From contig NC_066275.1 of NCBI RefSeq assembly GCF_905404315.1, positions 2,046,001 to 2,110,000 of the forward strand: a stretch of 64,000 nucleotides of DNA, given 5' to 3'. The stretch is from Leptidea sinapis (Eukaryota > Arthropoda > Insecta > Lepidoptera > Pieridae). Positions 42,620-55,078 of this stretch are shown here, in pieces (positions within the stretch are counted from its first letter, which is position 1; the number at the start of each line of letters is the position of its first letter). The translations under genes were made by a program, and so were the position numbers. The notes below the pieces were generated by a model, which was not told the DNA's origin, made no database searches, and worked only from the letters and a program-made list of their open reading frames with translations.

Positions 42620-44005
42620 CACTAAATATTTATAACGTTTCAGGTGCTAAAGAAATGTTTAAATAAGATGTGATTAGATGAAACATTCTCAATTATTTTC
42701 ATACCGTGTCGTGTTACCTGATTTACTTCATCTATATTCAATCTATCTACGTCTCACGATAGAGCAAAACACCATAAAAAAGGACATCTTTATAGAATAA
42801 TTAATAGAATAATTATTCTCCATCTATTTTACTTATTATAACAGAACGCCATAAGCGAAGGGTTTCTAATATATTTTAAATTGCCATCGTTGTCGAATTA
42901 CTATGTTTGCTGTAAATGCAGTAGGATATAAAATGTTAAATCAACCTATCATATTATCAGAATAAATAGAAAAATGCATAAATATTTAATTCATGAGTTG
43001 TATTTGAAAGAACTTTTGATGCAAATAATAGGCTTATGGATCCAATTTCCACCATTTCTTTGGCCCACCTTCTTAACAGCAAGAATCTAACGCATATTAT
43101 ATTACCTTTATGATAATAAGAGACCTATCAGGTGATGTAATATTTTAAATACAACGCTTCTCTTTCCTTCCAAACAAGCAAGGAAATAGTAAGAATGCCA
43201 CTGTTTCTACTCAATTACCTACATATTTCGATACGAACAAGTTTTCGCAGTTCGCGTCTTACGAAGTCTAAGATGTTCGGTATACACTACAAACAGTCGA
43301 AATCAAAGAAGATATTTATATGAAGGTAGATAAGCGTTAATATCACAGAGAGCTTATTTAAATAGAACAGAGTGGTCATAATTAAAAAAAAAATTAACAA
43401 AAAAAAAAAACCAACTTCAATAAAAACTTTTTCATTTCTCACACTCGGAAAGTAATGTTGTTTTGATCTGATTATTAGGTGGAAAATGCTGCTTCCCTGC
43501 ATAGAGAGGGAAAAAGTCACGCAAATTACTTCCCACCTAAGGGCCGGAATGAACTGTGAAAATAGAACTGTTGTCAGCTGTGCAGAGTTTTATGTAAAAA
43601 CATTATAAATAAATTATATTATAGAAAAATATGCTGCGGCCATGTGACTTTCTAAACAGCCAGTGTGATCATAGCGTAAACTTTATTGAGCTGAATAAGC
43701 CGCAACAATTACGCGGTGAATTCCATATTTAAAATTTAAAACGTCGACATAAATTATCCTAATTTGACTACTAATTTTAAATAGGTACTACTAATATTAT
43801 TATATATTATCAATAAATAGTTTAGATAACAACTACTTTTATCTTCCTCATATTCGAAATAAAAAGTAAAGTGCTTAGCACGGGTAAAAGAATCAATTCC
43901 TACTCGGACTACTGCCGCCCTTGCGCTCGGGCGTCTAAATAGGTACCTCGGTAATTGATTCTTCCGACCCTAGGTTAACAATCTACTATTGCACTACAAT
44001 TAATA
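42620..44005. other. No recognisable gene
   Basis: AT-rich. 43880-43980, with 'ctactgccgcccttgcgctc', is GC-rich and repeat-like but single-copy here. Confidence 0.4.
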
Positions 44006-44011
44006 CAATAT

Positions 44012-44308
44012 GCACTAAGAAGAAAAAAAAAACAATTGCGTATTTTTATACAATTTAATTAATCCAATTAATTATTCTAATTTTAGTTACAATTATTGTT
44101 ATTTTAGGAGTCGGTGTCCTCCCTCCGCTGCCCCACTCTCGCCGTTGCGCGTGCGACACAAGTACATCATAGTTACAATAGATTATACATAGTTACAAAC
44201 CTACCTTGGCTGACAATGACTCCAAAAATAACAATAATTGTAAATAGAATTAGTATAATTAATTAGATTGTATAAAAATACGCAATATTTTTTTTTACTT
44301 TTTAGTGC
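44012..44308. mobile_element. MITE with about 95-bp inverted ends
   Basis: Left arm 44012-44112 and right arm 44218-44308 are inverted with indels ('gcgtatttttatacaat', 'acaattattgttattttt', 'ggagtc'). The centre (44113-44217) is GC-richer and contains 'gccgttgcgcgtgcgacac'. No coding capacity. Confidence 0.8.
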
Positions 44309-44309
44309 A

Positions 44310-44805
44310 CATTATTTCTATAGTTTTTTTCTTAATTTAGTGAATCTGAAGTACATTTACTAATAATTTGTCTAAATATGTGTAGACCTGCTAAATTTTG
44401 CAATGCAGCAATGACTATAAGCGCATTGCAATTTGATTACAGATAGTTAGAAATTCTGCCACAGATACTGTATGTCGGAGTTCCATTGATCGACAACGAC
44501 AATAGCTTGACCATAACGACGTTACGGTAGGTGACTCAAATATCCGGATAGCTTAAAAAAGATTCCGCCAAGTATCGTTAATTTGCTCCTAAGAATTGAA
44601 TTCCGTTACTTTGTCATGGATCACCTTAACAGAACCCAACTACCTAAATTCTCACCAAACTACCTTTGAGAGTATATCATATCCAATAAAAAAAGAATTA
44701 TGAATTTTTTTCTTAGAAGTTATAACTTGAAAATTATTGTGTAATTTAAATACATCATTAACAGCAAAATCGTAATGAATTGCGATATTATAAATATGAA
44801 GAAAT
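44310..44805. other. No recognisable feature
   Basis: Nothing supported. Confidence 0.5.
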
Positions 44806-45097
44806 TTTTTTTTTATGGAATTGGTTGACAAACGAGCGTACGGGTCACCTGTTTTTAAGTGATCACCGCCGCCCACATTCTCTTGCAACATCAGAGGAAT
44901 CACAAGAGCGTTGCCGGCTTTTAAGGAAGGTGTACGCTCTTTTTTTGAAGGTACCCATGTCGTATCGTCCCGGAAACACCGCACAAGGAAGCTCATTCCA
45001 CAGCGTTGGACGCGGAAGAAAGCTCCTTGAAAACCGCACTGTGGATGACCGCCACACATCCAGATGGTGGGGATGATATCCTAACTTGTAGCGTGTC
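44806..45097 (-). mobile_element. Jockey-type 3' end
   Basis: Very similar to the 40870-41281 copy from the T-run through 'ggtcacctgtttttaagtga' to the C-terminal codons (RRSFLPRPTLWNELPCAVFP on the minus strand). More 5'-truncated. No clear target duplication. Confidence 0.85.
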
Positions 45098-45375
45098 TAA
45101 TTTATTATGTATACGGATTCAAAAGTAAAATGCATGTCATTTCACTACATTTTCATTGACCTGGAGATATGGCGACCACCGACAGAGGACAAAAGGCTAC
45201 AATTACTTAGGATTGCCCTACGTAATCACGTCCATAGTTCACGCGCTATCGTCAAGTTAAACCTACGAGGGTCACGGGACCTTCATTTAATTAATTGCGT
45301 TGATTCATTAATTGTACAAGAGTGTTTTGTGGCTTAACATAGAATCATCAATTACTTACGATAAATAATACATCA

Positions 45376-45658
45376 TCTAATATATAAAATTCTCGTGTCA
45401 TGGTGTTAAACATTGAACTCCTCCGAAAATGCTTGGCCGATTCTCATGAAATTTTGAGTGCATATTGGGTAGGTCTGAGAATCGGACAAGGATCCACACG
45501 AAATTTTATTTTTATTTTTTTTTTAAATTTATTATGTATGATTATGAGTCAGCATTAAATAATACATACAGCTTCAAATTTTCACCCATCTACGATCAAC
45601 AGTTACTTTTGTATCGCGATTTTAATATCGGCAATACAACGTTTGCTGGGTCAGCTAG
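45376..45658 (+). mobile_element. Helitron-type non-autonomous element, copy 2
   Basis: Preceded by A (45375), starts TCTAATATATAAAATTCTCG, ends gctgggtcagCTAG and is followed by T. The 3' 20 bases match the 42248-42616 element, while the middle differs. Confidence 0.7.
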
Positions 45659-45689
45659 TGTATATCAAAATTTTTTAAATGTACTTAAT

Positions 45690-45900
45690 CGTTTGACTGT
45701 TCAAAGTCAAAGTGAAATAAACTTTATTCAATTAGGCTTAAACGAAGCGCTTCTGAATCGTCACTATAAATATCTTTTATAAAATACTGAATTTATCATT
45801 TGTTCGTAAAAATTTGAGCTGTTGAAAAGAACATATCATAAGAAACTCAACGCCCACTCTTTTCGACCAAATAGAGTATTTTACAATGGCTGTAATATAA
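45690..45900 (-). repeat. Possible non-LTR 3' end
   Basis: 'gttcaaagtcaaagtgaaat' followed by 'ttattcaattaggctta' looks like the reverse complement of a CR1-like tail with a TTTGACT-type repeat. There is no second copy in the window. Confidence 0.35.
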
Positions 45901-45904
45901 AATA

Positions 45905-46299
45905 ACAAATTGGTTTGTAAGGTGCTTCATCCAATATATGAGTTGTGTTTAAATAATATAAATTTATTTCATGAAAAGAAATAAAGAATTAAATGCATAA
46001 ATATTATTATTGTACATTGGATGCATCAACCTCATTGTTTGTTCAAGGATGCTTCTTGAACATTGTGGTCGTGATTACTGTCAGAATTAGTAATCGCATA
46101 CAACAAATACAATGATTCATTAACTATAACAGGACGACCTGGCACAACAAGCAGCACCCGTTCACAAGTTGGCGCATGGACCAGCCATCGTTCTCTTCGC
46201 ACATATTTGAGGAAACGAGACGACCCGGCATACGACACCGCCTCTCGCCTCTTCGAACGTTCTTAGACACATCGCTTCATTGTATATATTAAATCATAA
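45905..46299. other. No recognisable feature
   Basis: A 68-codon minus-strand frame at 46032-46238 has no recognised family. Confidence 0.4.
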
Positions 46300-46695
46300 A
46301 ATAACATCTTTATTTGATCGCATACAACAAAGAGCGGCTCGAATCATCGACGATCATACGACGATACAGATGTGGGTTCTCTCTGCTTCTTCTACTGCAT
46401 ATATCATGGGAAGTGCTCAGAGGCATTGTTCGGTTTGATACCAAAAGCCAAATTATACCACCGGTAATACTTCAAAATTCCATATTCTACAACCGCGCGT
46501 TTTGCTAGGAACTACTTTCCTCGCACATCCACACATGGAATAAATAACTTAGGACTTAGGATAGAGCATACTTCCAATTTAAAAGTCGGAGACGTATCTC
46601 TTAATTCCTGGTTTTGCGGATATTCATGGGCGGTTGCCTCACAACTTCCCATCACTCGAGTCTCATACCCATTTTGCCTAATCATATCATATTAA
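46300..46695 (+). mobile_element. Jockey-type 3' end, A/C family
   Basis: Plus-strand pieces LFDRIQQRAARIIDD, then in other frames the CEALFGLI-like part, correspond to the C-terminus of element A. The 3' UTR 'atgggcggttgcctcac' and 'ctcccatcactcgagtctca' match the UTR at 22300-22370. It ends in an A-rich run near 46690. Frameshifts are present. Confidence 0.75.
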
Positions 46696-46699
46696 AAAA

Positions 46700-48300
46700 A
46701 ATATCACATATCAAAGATAAAATTTTTATCCGACTCAGGAACTCACACCGAAGTTTTTTATAGTTCTTGAACGGCGATATTTATTTATGTTTACATTTAA
46801 ACCATTACTCCAGGTCTACGCACTACGGGAATTTAAATTAATGTATATATAGTTTTATCTAAATAATAAATGAAAAGATTTAGTTACAACATCCAGACAT
46901 TCAATCGTATTTCAAGCTTTCATATTTTTAAGAAGTCCTGTTCTAGGAAGTACAGTCAGCAAGAAAAACTCAACAAAAGCCGTTTAAGTCAGGCCAGTAA
47001 TAATATTACTAGATTTAAGAAAATACCCGTGACGTCGTCCACCTAACATGGACGCTGTTGAGCTTGCTGCTTCCAATGTATATAGCCTATATTATAGGCC
47101 ACATACTATTGCCACGCTAGATGCAATATGTTATAGGCTTATATTATACTATATTTATATTTGAATCAAATTTATTTGCATTTAGCCTAGACAAACAAAC
47201 AAAAATATTAAGTACTCTTTTGGATTCTGTCTTTTAAGAACACACAGGAAGCATTATTGAAAAAAAAATATTCCATGCGCAGTTTCTACTTTGTCATGTT
47301 TGTATCATATACATATTATGGATATTATATAGATAATAAAATCTTCAGGTCACATAAGAGTGAAGAGATAAAATTTTTACAACTTTTTTACTGCACTTAA
47401 AATGTCAAATTACCCAGGTATGCTATTATGCGGTTTTCGTGGTATTAGATATGTAATAACTTTGACAAACAAAACGAGTAATTCTCACATTATTAAGCAA
47501 TTTCGACAGATTGATACAAAACAAGCTCTTGGAGATACTGAATAACCCGGTCAACCTAACTCGGGACCTGGCTCGAATGACAGTTCTAGAAAGTACGGTC
47601 AGCAAGTAAAACTCAAGAATAGCGGTTTAAATCAAGTAGGCCAGTAAAAGTATAATTTAACCTCGCACAAAATATTCGATCCAATTTTTTTGTAAGGCTT
47701 AGAGTCACTTACTCATATAAACTCACAAAATGCTGCGAGAACCAAGAGGAGCTTTTAAAAAAAATGTTGCAGATATCTCGGAAACTATTGGGCTTTAGGG
47801 CAAAAGTTATGAAAACCATTATTGTAGAAAAAAAATATCACATGTTTTATTTGCTGTAAACTTTTTTTGTTAAACTTACTGCTTACGATTTATGGCTCAT
47901 TTAATGAACAAGCCAATAACTCTTAATCAATATTAATGGATCAGTTTATTCACTATAACTTTAAAACTTTTTTGCTAACATAAGCATATAATATATAACT
48001 AATATAATAAAAAGTATGGACATCCATACTTTTTGAGTTATACGACGTTTAATGTTGGACTACCAGGCGTAAAGTCGAAAATTTCAATGTACGCTTGTAA
48101 TAATATAATGTTACGAATTCAACAAACTAATTTAAAAACATTTCGTTTATACATGTCCTTAAAAATGTATAGTTCATCTTTTTACTTGCAATTACTAGTG
48201 ATAAACATTTTAATATTTTATTTCATTATATTTAGTAATTATTATTAATTATACTATGTTTAGATGCTAGAATAAAATATAAGAAAACGAGCTAATAATG
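46700..48300. other. AT-rich sequence with a diverged direct repeat
   Basis: 46942-47012 and 47581-47652 are about 70-bp diverged direct repeats ('gttctaggaagtacagtcag' against 'gttctagaaagtacggtcag', then 'ggccagtaa'). No gene is supported. Confidence 0.5.
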
Positions 48301-48304
48301 ATAA

Positions 48305-49625
48305 ATGTTCAGTGTGCGAAGTTGCTAACGCTACTAACAGGACGACGGCGGGGTGGGGAACGCGGAGTGGGAGAATGGTCGCTTCTCGACTCAGGTCCCA
48401 AGTTAGATTGACCGGGCAGCAGTTGTACTTTAAAGCTATTAATTGGGGTGAATACTGGGAATATACTGAATACAAATCATGCCAAAATACTCTTATTGTG
48501 TTAAATTATATATTTCAAAAATATTTTGGCACCATTTAATACAAATAATATATTTATAAGATGATTTTAATTTTGGATGAACCATTTGTGTTGTAAAATA
48601 TCCGGTGTACAAAAAAAATCCGGTTAACATAAAATTATTTTCGATTCAGGAAAGCATTATCCAAATGTACAGATTTAAGCGAGTAACAATGTACGATATT
48701 ATGTCAACTCCAATTTTTATATTTAGTCCAGCTCATTGAAGATTTTCTATCATCTAGCATTGAAGAATTAAAAAAGTGTTGCACACTTTCGAACAAATAC
48801 AAAATCACACACTTAGCGTGTCCTGGCATAAAAATGGCAATTCTTTTCTCTAAAACTCATTCAACATACTTAAGGAGTGTAAAAGTAACTTAGTATATCA
48901 AGCGTTATTACATACATTAATAACGCCTATTTTGCTACAAAGTTTTCCAATATCAGTTATTCTTTCATCAAAATCGTCGTTATAGGTAAGAGTAATTTCT
49001 TAATATCGCGCTTGACTTGATATTTATGGAACGATTATTTTTTTGTAATAAGTATAGTTTATACTCGCAGAATCAGTAAAATAAAAGCTTGTAACTTTTT
49101 ATATTTTTTTGGTAAATATTGAATTAATTCTTATATCGCTCACAACTACTAGGCTCTGTTTGTTATGTATCCGATCTATTTATGTTTCAATTTTGAGTGA
49201 ATGAGATGCGACATAAAATGTAGTTTAGTGTATGTTTAAAGCTATAGAAAGGCAGCAGTGGCAAAGTAGAAAGATTAAATTTAAACTTACGGTACTTACG
49301 GCAGTCAGACATGGAAATTAACAAAATAACTAGTAGGTGGTTAGAAACCTGCTAGTATAATATTGAGATTAGGAAGATTAAGAAAAAAAATAAAATCATA
49401 TATATATATATAATATATCAAAACAAAATATTCAAATTAGCGGTCCATTTCTCACCTCGTGAAAGTATAGAGGATGCTAATAAAAAAATAAAGATAATAA
49501 TTATAGTTGTAATTAATTTAAGAGATTAGATGCAGGAGAATCGATTGTTAATAAAGACTTCCATAAGTACTATATAATATTTACAACCTTTATAACAATT
49601 TGATCTAATATCACGCAAAATTTTA
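48305..49625. other. No recognised gene
   Basis: 48340-48420 is GC-rich ('acgacggcggggtggggaac') and coding-like over 75 codons but unrecognised. 49285-49330 reads YGSQTWKLTK, possibly a tiny RTE fragment. Confidence 0.3.
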
Positions 49626-49627
49626 AA

Positions 49628-49792
49628 TCTTGATATAAAAGAGAGGCAATGAGTTTCTTGCTACTTCTTCTCATTAGCTCAACCCTTTACGAAGTAGCGG
49701 TAGATTCAATAATAAAAATATTTTTTTTGACATTCATAAGTGTTATTTCCGTGACCTACATGAATAAACTGATTTTGATTTGATTTGATTTG
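49628..49792 (+). repeat. Non-LTR 3' end with GATTT-type tail, copy 2
   Basis: See 6948-7101. The tail here is 'gattttgatttgatttgatt'. Confidence 0.7.
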
Positions 49793-49794
49793 AA

Positions 49795-50160
49795 TGATCC
49801 CAAATGAGAAACTTTCAATTAATACGTGTCATTCCCAAAACAAAAATGAGTACTTATTTGCTTATGAATGTACATCAAACAGAAAATCCGTCCTAAAACT
49901 AACGTTTACAAACTTGAATATTCAGCTTGTGAATGTCTCAGTATGGACAACATTTTCGTTTGACCTGCCTCGAAGTAACATCGGATTTCGCACTAAGCCT
50001 TTCCATGGCCAATCGTAATCTGTTAGTCCATGCATAATTGAGGAAGCTTTGGTGTACTTGCTAGGAAGCCAAAGAGTAATATTATATTTTGATTTTACTG
50101 TTCTATTTTACTTTTTCGACTGTTTTATAGAAGATAATATGTTTCCTACATGGCGAGCGT
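49795..50160. other. No recognisable feature
   Basis: The 74-codon frame at 49794-50018 has no recognised family. Confidence 0.4.
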
Positions 50161-50164
50161 GTCG

Positions 50165-50560
50165 GCTGCTCGGTTAATGGTGTTTGCATGAACAACACGC
50201 GGATGACATGGTGCTGCTAGGTCCAAGTGTAGGCTCTATAAGAAGGCTGTTAGCTATTTTTGAAAGGTGTGCGATGCAACATGGACTAAAATATAATTGC
50301 CAAAAAAGCGAGTATTTAGTTATCAGTGTTCCCGGTAAAATGTATCTATACAGCATGTGGGTCAGATATACTCAACGAATGCTTAGTGCGATTCGCGTTC
50401 AGTACAACAATGGTTCCAGGGTTATGTTGGGGCTTCCCCGCTTTTGCAGTGCCTCGGCAATTTTCATTGATGCCAAGGTAGACGGTTTCCATACCATTCA
50501 ACGCAAAAGAACCGCGTCATTGCTGAAGAGGTTTCGGGGTAGCCCTCTAACATAATTCTG
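50165..50560 (+). pseudogene. Reverse transcriptase fragment with a changed catalytic motif
   Basis: Reads EQHADDMVLLGPSVGSIRRL and HGLKYNCQKSEYLVISV, which is an RT catalytic block plus the following region. It then continues MLSAIRVQYNNGSRVMLGLP and KRTASLLKRFRGS. The catalytic box is HADD rather than YADD. Some sequence between the two blocks is missing. This RT family differs from the Jockey copies. Dead fragment. Confidence 0.7.
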
Positions 50561-50852
50561 CAAGCCATTGCTAGTCAGTACGATGCGTCGATTATATAGG
50601 CATTTATGCGGCTTCGTGTGCCTGTTTAGCTATAATTATACTAACATAATTTACTAAGGGCTTTTTACTAACAATTATTATGGATTTTTTCTGAAGTTAA
50701 CTATTATTTTTATTATTATCATATCATAGTTCTATATATGAAACTACAATTTCCGGCCTGAAAATTGCATTCGGAACACTGTTAGTTTGAAAACGTAATT
50801 ATTTTTGATGAGTGATAGGCTACTGAGAAAATAAATTTATTTAATCGTAATA

Positions 50853-51144
50853 CTTTGCACAGGATGCCTGCTAGGTTATGGGTACCACAACGGCGCCTAT
50901 TTTTTCCGTGAAGCAGTTATGTCTAACTGTGTTTCGGTCTGAAGGGCGCCGTAGCTAGTGAAATTACTGGGCAAATGAGGCTTAACATCTTATGTCTCAA
51001 GGTGACGAGCGCAATTGTAGTGACGCTCAGAATTTTTGGGTTTTTTAAGAATCCTTAGCGGCACTGGATTATAATGGGCAGGGCGCATCAATTACCAACA
51101 GCTGACCGTCCTGATGGTCTCGTCCCTTATTTTCATAAATAAAA
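50853..51144 (+). repeat. Short A-tailed repeat, copy 6
   Basis: Forward orientation, from 'tttgcacaggatgcctg' to 'ttattttcataaataaaa'. The first 20 bases of the family consensus are missing. Confidence 0.85.
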
Positions 51145-53155
51145 TTCTCCATAATATAATATGGATATCAAATCCAAAAACGTCTTGAGGCAGCTTGATT
51201 CTGTACCTGAGATATGGATATATATGATGATGAGACAGCGATGACTGTTATTCCTAGGGTCATGCACATCAACCTTGGGGTAACTTGTATCTAGAGTATT
51301 TGCGAATATTCCTTTAATTTATATAAAGTTTTTGACATTTTTTACTAAGCTATGTCATCTCTCTATTCTAGTTGATATCCTCATGACGTCTCATGACTTT
51401 TGAGTTTTTTTTAATGATTTATTTGCTATTCTAACATTGTAATTGCCAACTTTGCATAGATCAGATAAAAATTTAGTAAAAAAAGGTGTAAATATTTATT
51501 TATAATATTCATTTTACAAGAGCTTTTTGTTCCGTATTTCTAACTACATCTAAATTTTACTGTTGGTAAATAGTTAAATGCGTAACTTTGTAATTCATTA
51601 TTAACTTATAAATTACTTATATTTCGACTTTGAAACTTACAATAAATATTCATTGATCTTTTAAATGAACAGATGAACTCTATAGAGTAACAAATATTGC
51701 GAAATGTTTTAGATAATTTTATCCAACAATGTATGTGAGTTCGACAAACTTTTTAATTAATTTAAGGACCAATATTTAAATTCAAATATTTTACTTCTAA
51801 ATATTCATTTTACAAAATCAAGCCCGTATTAAGTTTGCTCTTTAGAAATTTTGATAATATCACGCTGTCGTCTTTAGTTTACTAAAGTTACAGCCAGCTC
51901 AAAGTATTTCGTACGTTTAATATAGTTGGCATTTGAAAAGGGTTAAGTAATATTATGTAGGATGGAGCTCCTAGCTCACTTTAATTTGCTTTTTATTGTT
52001 TATGACAACAATTCAGTGATGCCCTTGGTTCTTGTTTGTAAGATTAAAGTTTACTTGTTAAGAGTTTTTAATAATTATTACATCAACCTATTAATAAGGT
52101 AAGTAAGAAAATGTCAGTGTATCGTCAATTGTATTAGATTTTTCTTTTCATAATCTTGTAGGATACCTTTGCCTTAGTGGTTATATTCAAAACCTTAATA
52201 TAACCTCTATAACTTATAGACACAAAATATTTGAAATAAAAAACGTTGCTGTAAATAAATATGGTGCACTCAAAAACTTACTCATTTAATAAACTATGAA
52301 CCACGTAAAAATCAATGACAGGAATTCAACCACATTTTGCATATTGTTTTTATTTATTTATATATTTGGGCAACTAACAAATTACACTCTTTACATGCTT
52401 AAACTTAAAATATAATAATAATATGGATAAGAGTTAATTCACTTATAAGCCACAGCATTCATAATTTTTACTACGCTTATAGGACAGTAATTTTAACAAT
52501 TTATAAACTAAAATCTAAAAATATTGTAATATATAATTTATAATAAAAATGAAAATATAAAAACAAGGTTTCTAAGTCACATGTGTAAATTAAGTATTAT
52601 CTTTTTATATTGAGCAAGCAGAATGAATAAATCAATGTTCTGCGATTTGGCCAGTGAGTTATAAACCTACTGAGCCTAGAAATAGTTGCGTTTTGACCCA
52701 GATTAGTCCTAGATTGTGGTACTACAAACAACGAATTGGCACTTTTTCTTATTAATTTTGGAGGAACGTTTATTTTGAATTTGGATAGTATGGAGAACCT
52801 ATTTTACCGCTAAAAATATTGTTTTCATTACAAGAGTAGAAGTAATATGCGTCAACAATTGCAGATATATCTTGATATTGATTTGTGATTCGCAAAGATT
52901 AAAAAAAATACTTAAGATGTGAAAGGTACTTAAAACGCTAAATATTTGATGATAATATGATCATGCTTATAACATTTGCAGTAGGTATCTATCTATCTAA
53001 ATGTGTTCAACATTAATAAATTATTTTTTGCCCATCATTGTTACGAATCGTTAGGCCAGTAGTTAAATAACATAATGACAATTCAATCGCAATTAGATTT
53101 TTAGCACCAAACTACTATATTTTATCTTTAAACAGTTGAGCAATTTGATTTTTTT
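51145..53155. other. Long AT-rich stretch without features
   Basis: I see no gene, terminal repeat or known element in 2 kb. Confidence 0.5.
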
Positions 53156-53158
53156 TAA

Positions 53159-53228
53159 TAAAATAGTGGCTATCTATTAGCCTATAATCTCTTCCCAACT
53201 AGCTCACTGTCCATCACGCGTCACATTT
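53159..53228 (+). repeat. 70-bp direct repeat, left
   Basis: 'ataaaatagtggctat' to 'catcacgcgtcaca'. A diverged second copy is at 53526-53594. Confidence 0.8.
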
Positions 53229-53458
53229 TTTTTATTATTTTATGTAATTGATACGCCCTGCCCATTACAATGCAGAGTCGCTCAGAATTATTGAAAAACC
53301 GAAACATTCTCTCGTCACATTGAGACATAAGTTGTCAAGTCTCATTGAAACACAGTAATACACTGCTGCATTACTGCTTCACGGGAGAAATAGGCACCGA
53401 TGTGGTACCCATTATCTAGCCCGCTTCCTGTGCAAAGGAGCCTCCCACCGGTGGGAGT
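53229..53458 (-). repeat. Short A-tailed repeat, copy 7, diverged
   Basis: T-rich tail on the left, then 'tgatacgccctgcccattac', with several internal deletions. It ends 'gagcctcccaccgg'. It lies between the two 70-bp direct repeats. Confidence 0.8.
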
Positions 53459-53525
53459 GTTTTTTTTTAAATATAACCTTAGAAACAGTGGAGAAAAAGA
53501 GCAATTTGAAATAAAAGTAAGTCGA

Positions 53526-53594
53526 ATAAAATAGTGGCTATTTATTAGCCTCTATTCTCTCCCCAAATAGCTCATTATCCATCACGCGTCACAA
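53526..53594 (+). repeat. 70-bp direct repeat, right
   Basis: See 53159-53228. A decayed Jockey endonuclease begins just after it. Confidence 0.8.
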
Positions 53595-53599
53595 ATACC

Positions 53600-54180
53600 T
53601 TATTGTGGATTCCTGGGCTGCCTTTCGTACTCTGGAGGATAACTGTTACTGTACTAACTGACTCGGGGCAAATAGTGAAAGAAGCTCAAGCAAACCTCTT
53701 TCATGTTTGCCGTGTACTTTGGTTATTCACTTTCACCTGGAGATTGGTCTTTTTGAACAGGAAAGAAATATAACTCTTTTCCATCTCCTGCTGATACATC
53801 TCACTCCTTCTATCTTGGGAATAACATAGAGAACTCTTTAATACCAGGGGCTAGTATATGCGTTTACTTACTTATATGGGAGATATCTGCTGCCTGAGTA
53901 GCTTTGAGGAAAAGACCTCGCCATTCTCTGGCTGCACGTAGACATCTGCGAATATTTGCATGCCTGTATAGGTTTAATAGCGGTAGAGCTATCTGGCTCC
54001 TTGAGCACATCCAAATCCAGGTTCCATATTACAGTAGATCCCCACCGCAGGGATCGTGATTCTAGGCAATTTGAATGCACAACAGGCCGACTGATTGGGG
54101 TTACGTACGAACGAAAATAAGTACACTTTGCTTTAGCATATAATCTGACACCAGGGCGTGCACACCATATTGGCAATTAG
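53600..54180 (+). pseudogene. Decayed Jockey endonuclease
   Basis: 'cctgggctgcctttcgtact' matches the linker before the endonuclease in elements A and C. Further on 'gggagatatctgctgcc' and 'ccattctctggctgcacgta' match C near 36737 and 36790. Translated pieces are out of frame. About 54050 shows a remnant of the GDFNAH block. Heavily decayed. Confidence 0.6.
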
Positions 54181-54184
54181 AGCC

Positions 54185-54750
54185 TATCTCATTAGGAACC
54201 TTAATAATTATACCACTAGTAAAAAAGTTAATTTTCATTCGCAGATTAAATAATATTTGTTACATTCAATAGACAAATACTAAATACTAGTTTAACTCGA
54301 CAAATATAAAATATCTTGAGGTGTTAGGAATGACAGGATTACCCGCCACGCAAAATAGGCGCGCCGTAGTCGTCGAATTGTGGATATTAGCCCGTAATTA
54401 CGTATAACATTAGATATTTCAATATGAAATATTACGACAGTTGGCTTGCTGATTACCGCCATCCGAACTTAATGTTTTTGCTCACAAGTCTGTCTGGTTT
54501 GATACTGGTTACAGTGATACAAATAATTTAACAAAAGAAATTGCTTTTTTCATTTAATTGTTTTTATAAGCCTTTAGAGCACATAAAGAAACAGAATCTT
54601 CTCTGAATAAAAGGTAATTTGATCGAAATTTGAAATATTTTACTAAATACGACGGGTTTTTAGAAAATCATCTTCATAATTATTGGAATGCATTCACTTG
54701 TCATTCAAATATAATACAAAATAAATTGAATTCTTAGATTTCCACGCTTA
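54185..54750. other. No recognisable feature
   Basis: Nothing supported. Confidence 0.5.
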
Positions 54751-54751
54751 A

Positions 54752-54958
54752 TGTTACGGAATATTAAAATTCAAATTAGCAACCGATATCGTTGCAGTAA
54801 TGATAGATGAAACGCTGGATTCTCGTGGAAATGAAAAGCTAGTTTTTATTTTGACATATTTCGCTAGTAATGAAACCATAATTAGACTTATTGGTTTTTC
54901 CGATGTCGGAAGTTCGAGTTTGAAAACCTCAGCTTTCAGCAAGACTGTCTTAGATTAG
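54752..54958 (+). pseudogene. hAT/DUF4371-like transposase fragment
   Basis: An open stretch of 68 codons with no ATG at its start. It reads ATDIVAVMIDETLDSRGNEK, then LVFILTYFASNET and IRLIGFSDVG. The pattern Asp-Glu-Thr-x-Asp, a hydrophobic strand and then R-hydrophobic-GF-x-DV is typical of the first catalytic region of hAT-type (DUF4371) proteins. The rest of the protein is absent. Alternative: chance similarity. Confidence 0.4.
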
Positions 54959-55017
54959 ATTTAATAATATACTTGTATTTGCAAATTAGTTGTTAAAAAT
55001 ATTATGATAGGCCGAAA

Positions 55018-55060
55018 CTTAGATTAAGGATTGGTCTCTACTGTGCTCCTAGATACTGCA
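55018..55060. repeat. Single end of the 'ttaaggattggtct' MITE
   Basis: 'cttagattaaggattggtct' matches the ends at 11851 and 21648. No second end nearby. Confidence 0.6.
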
Positions 55061-55078
55061 GGCGTATACGATACAGAC

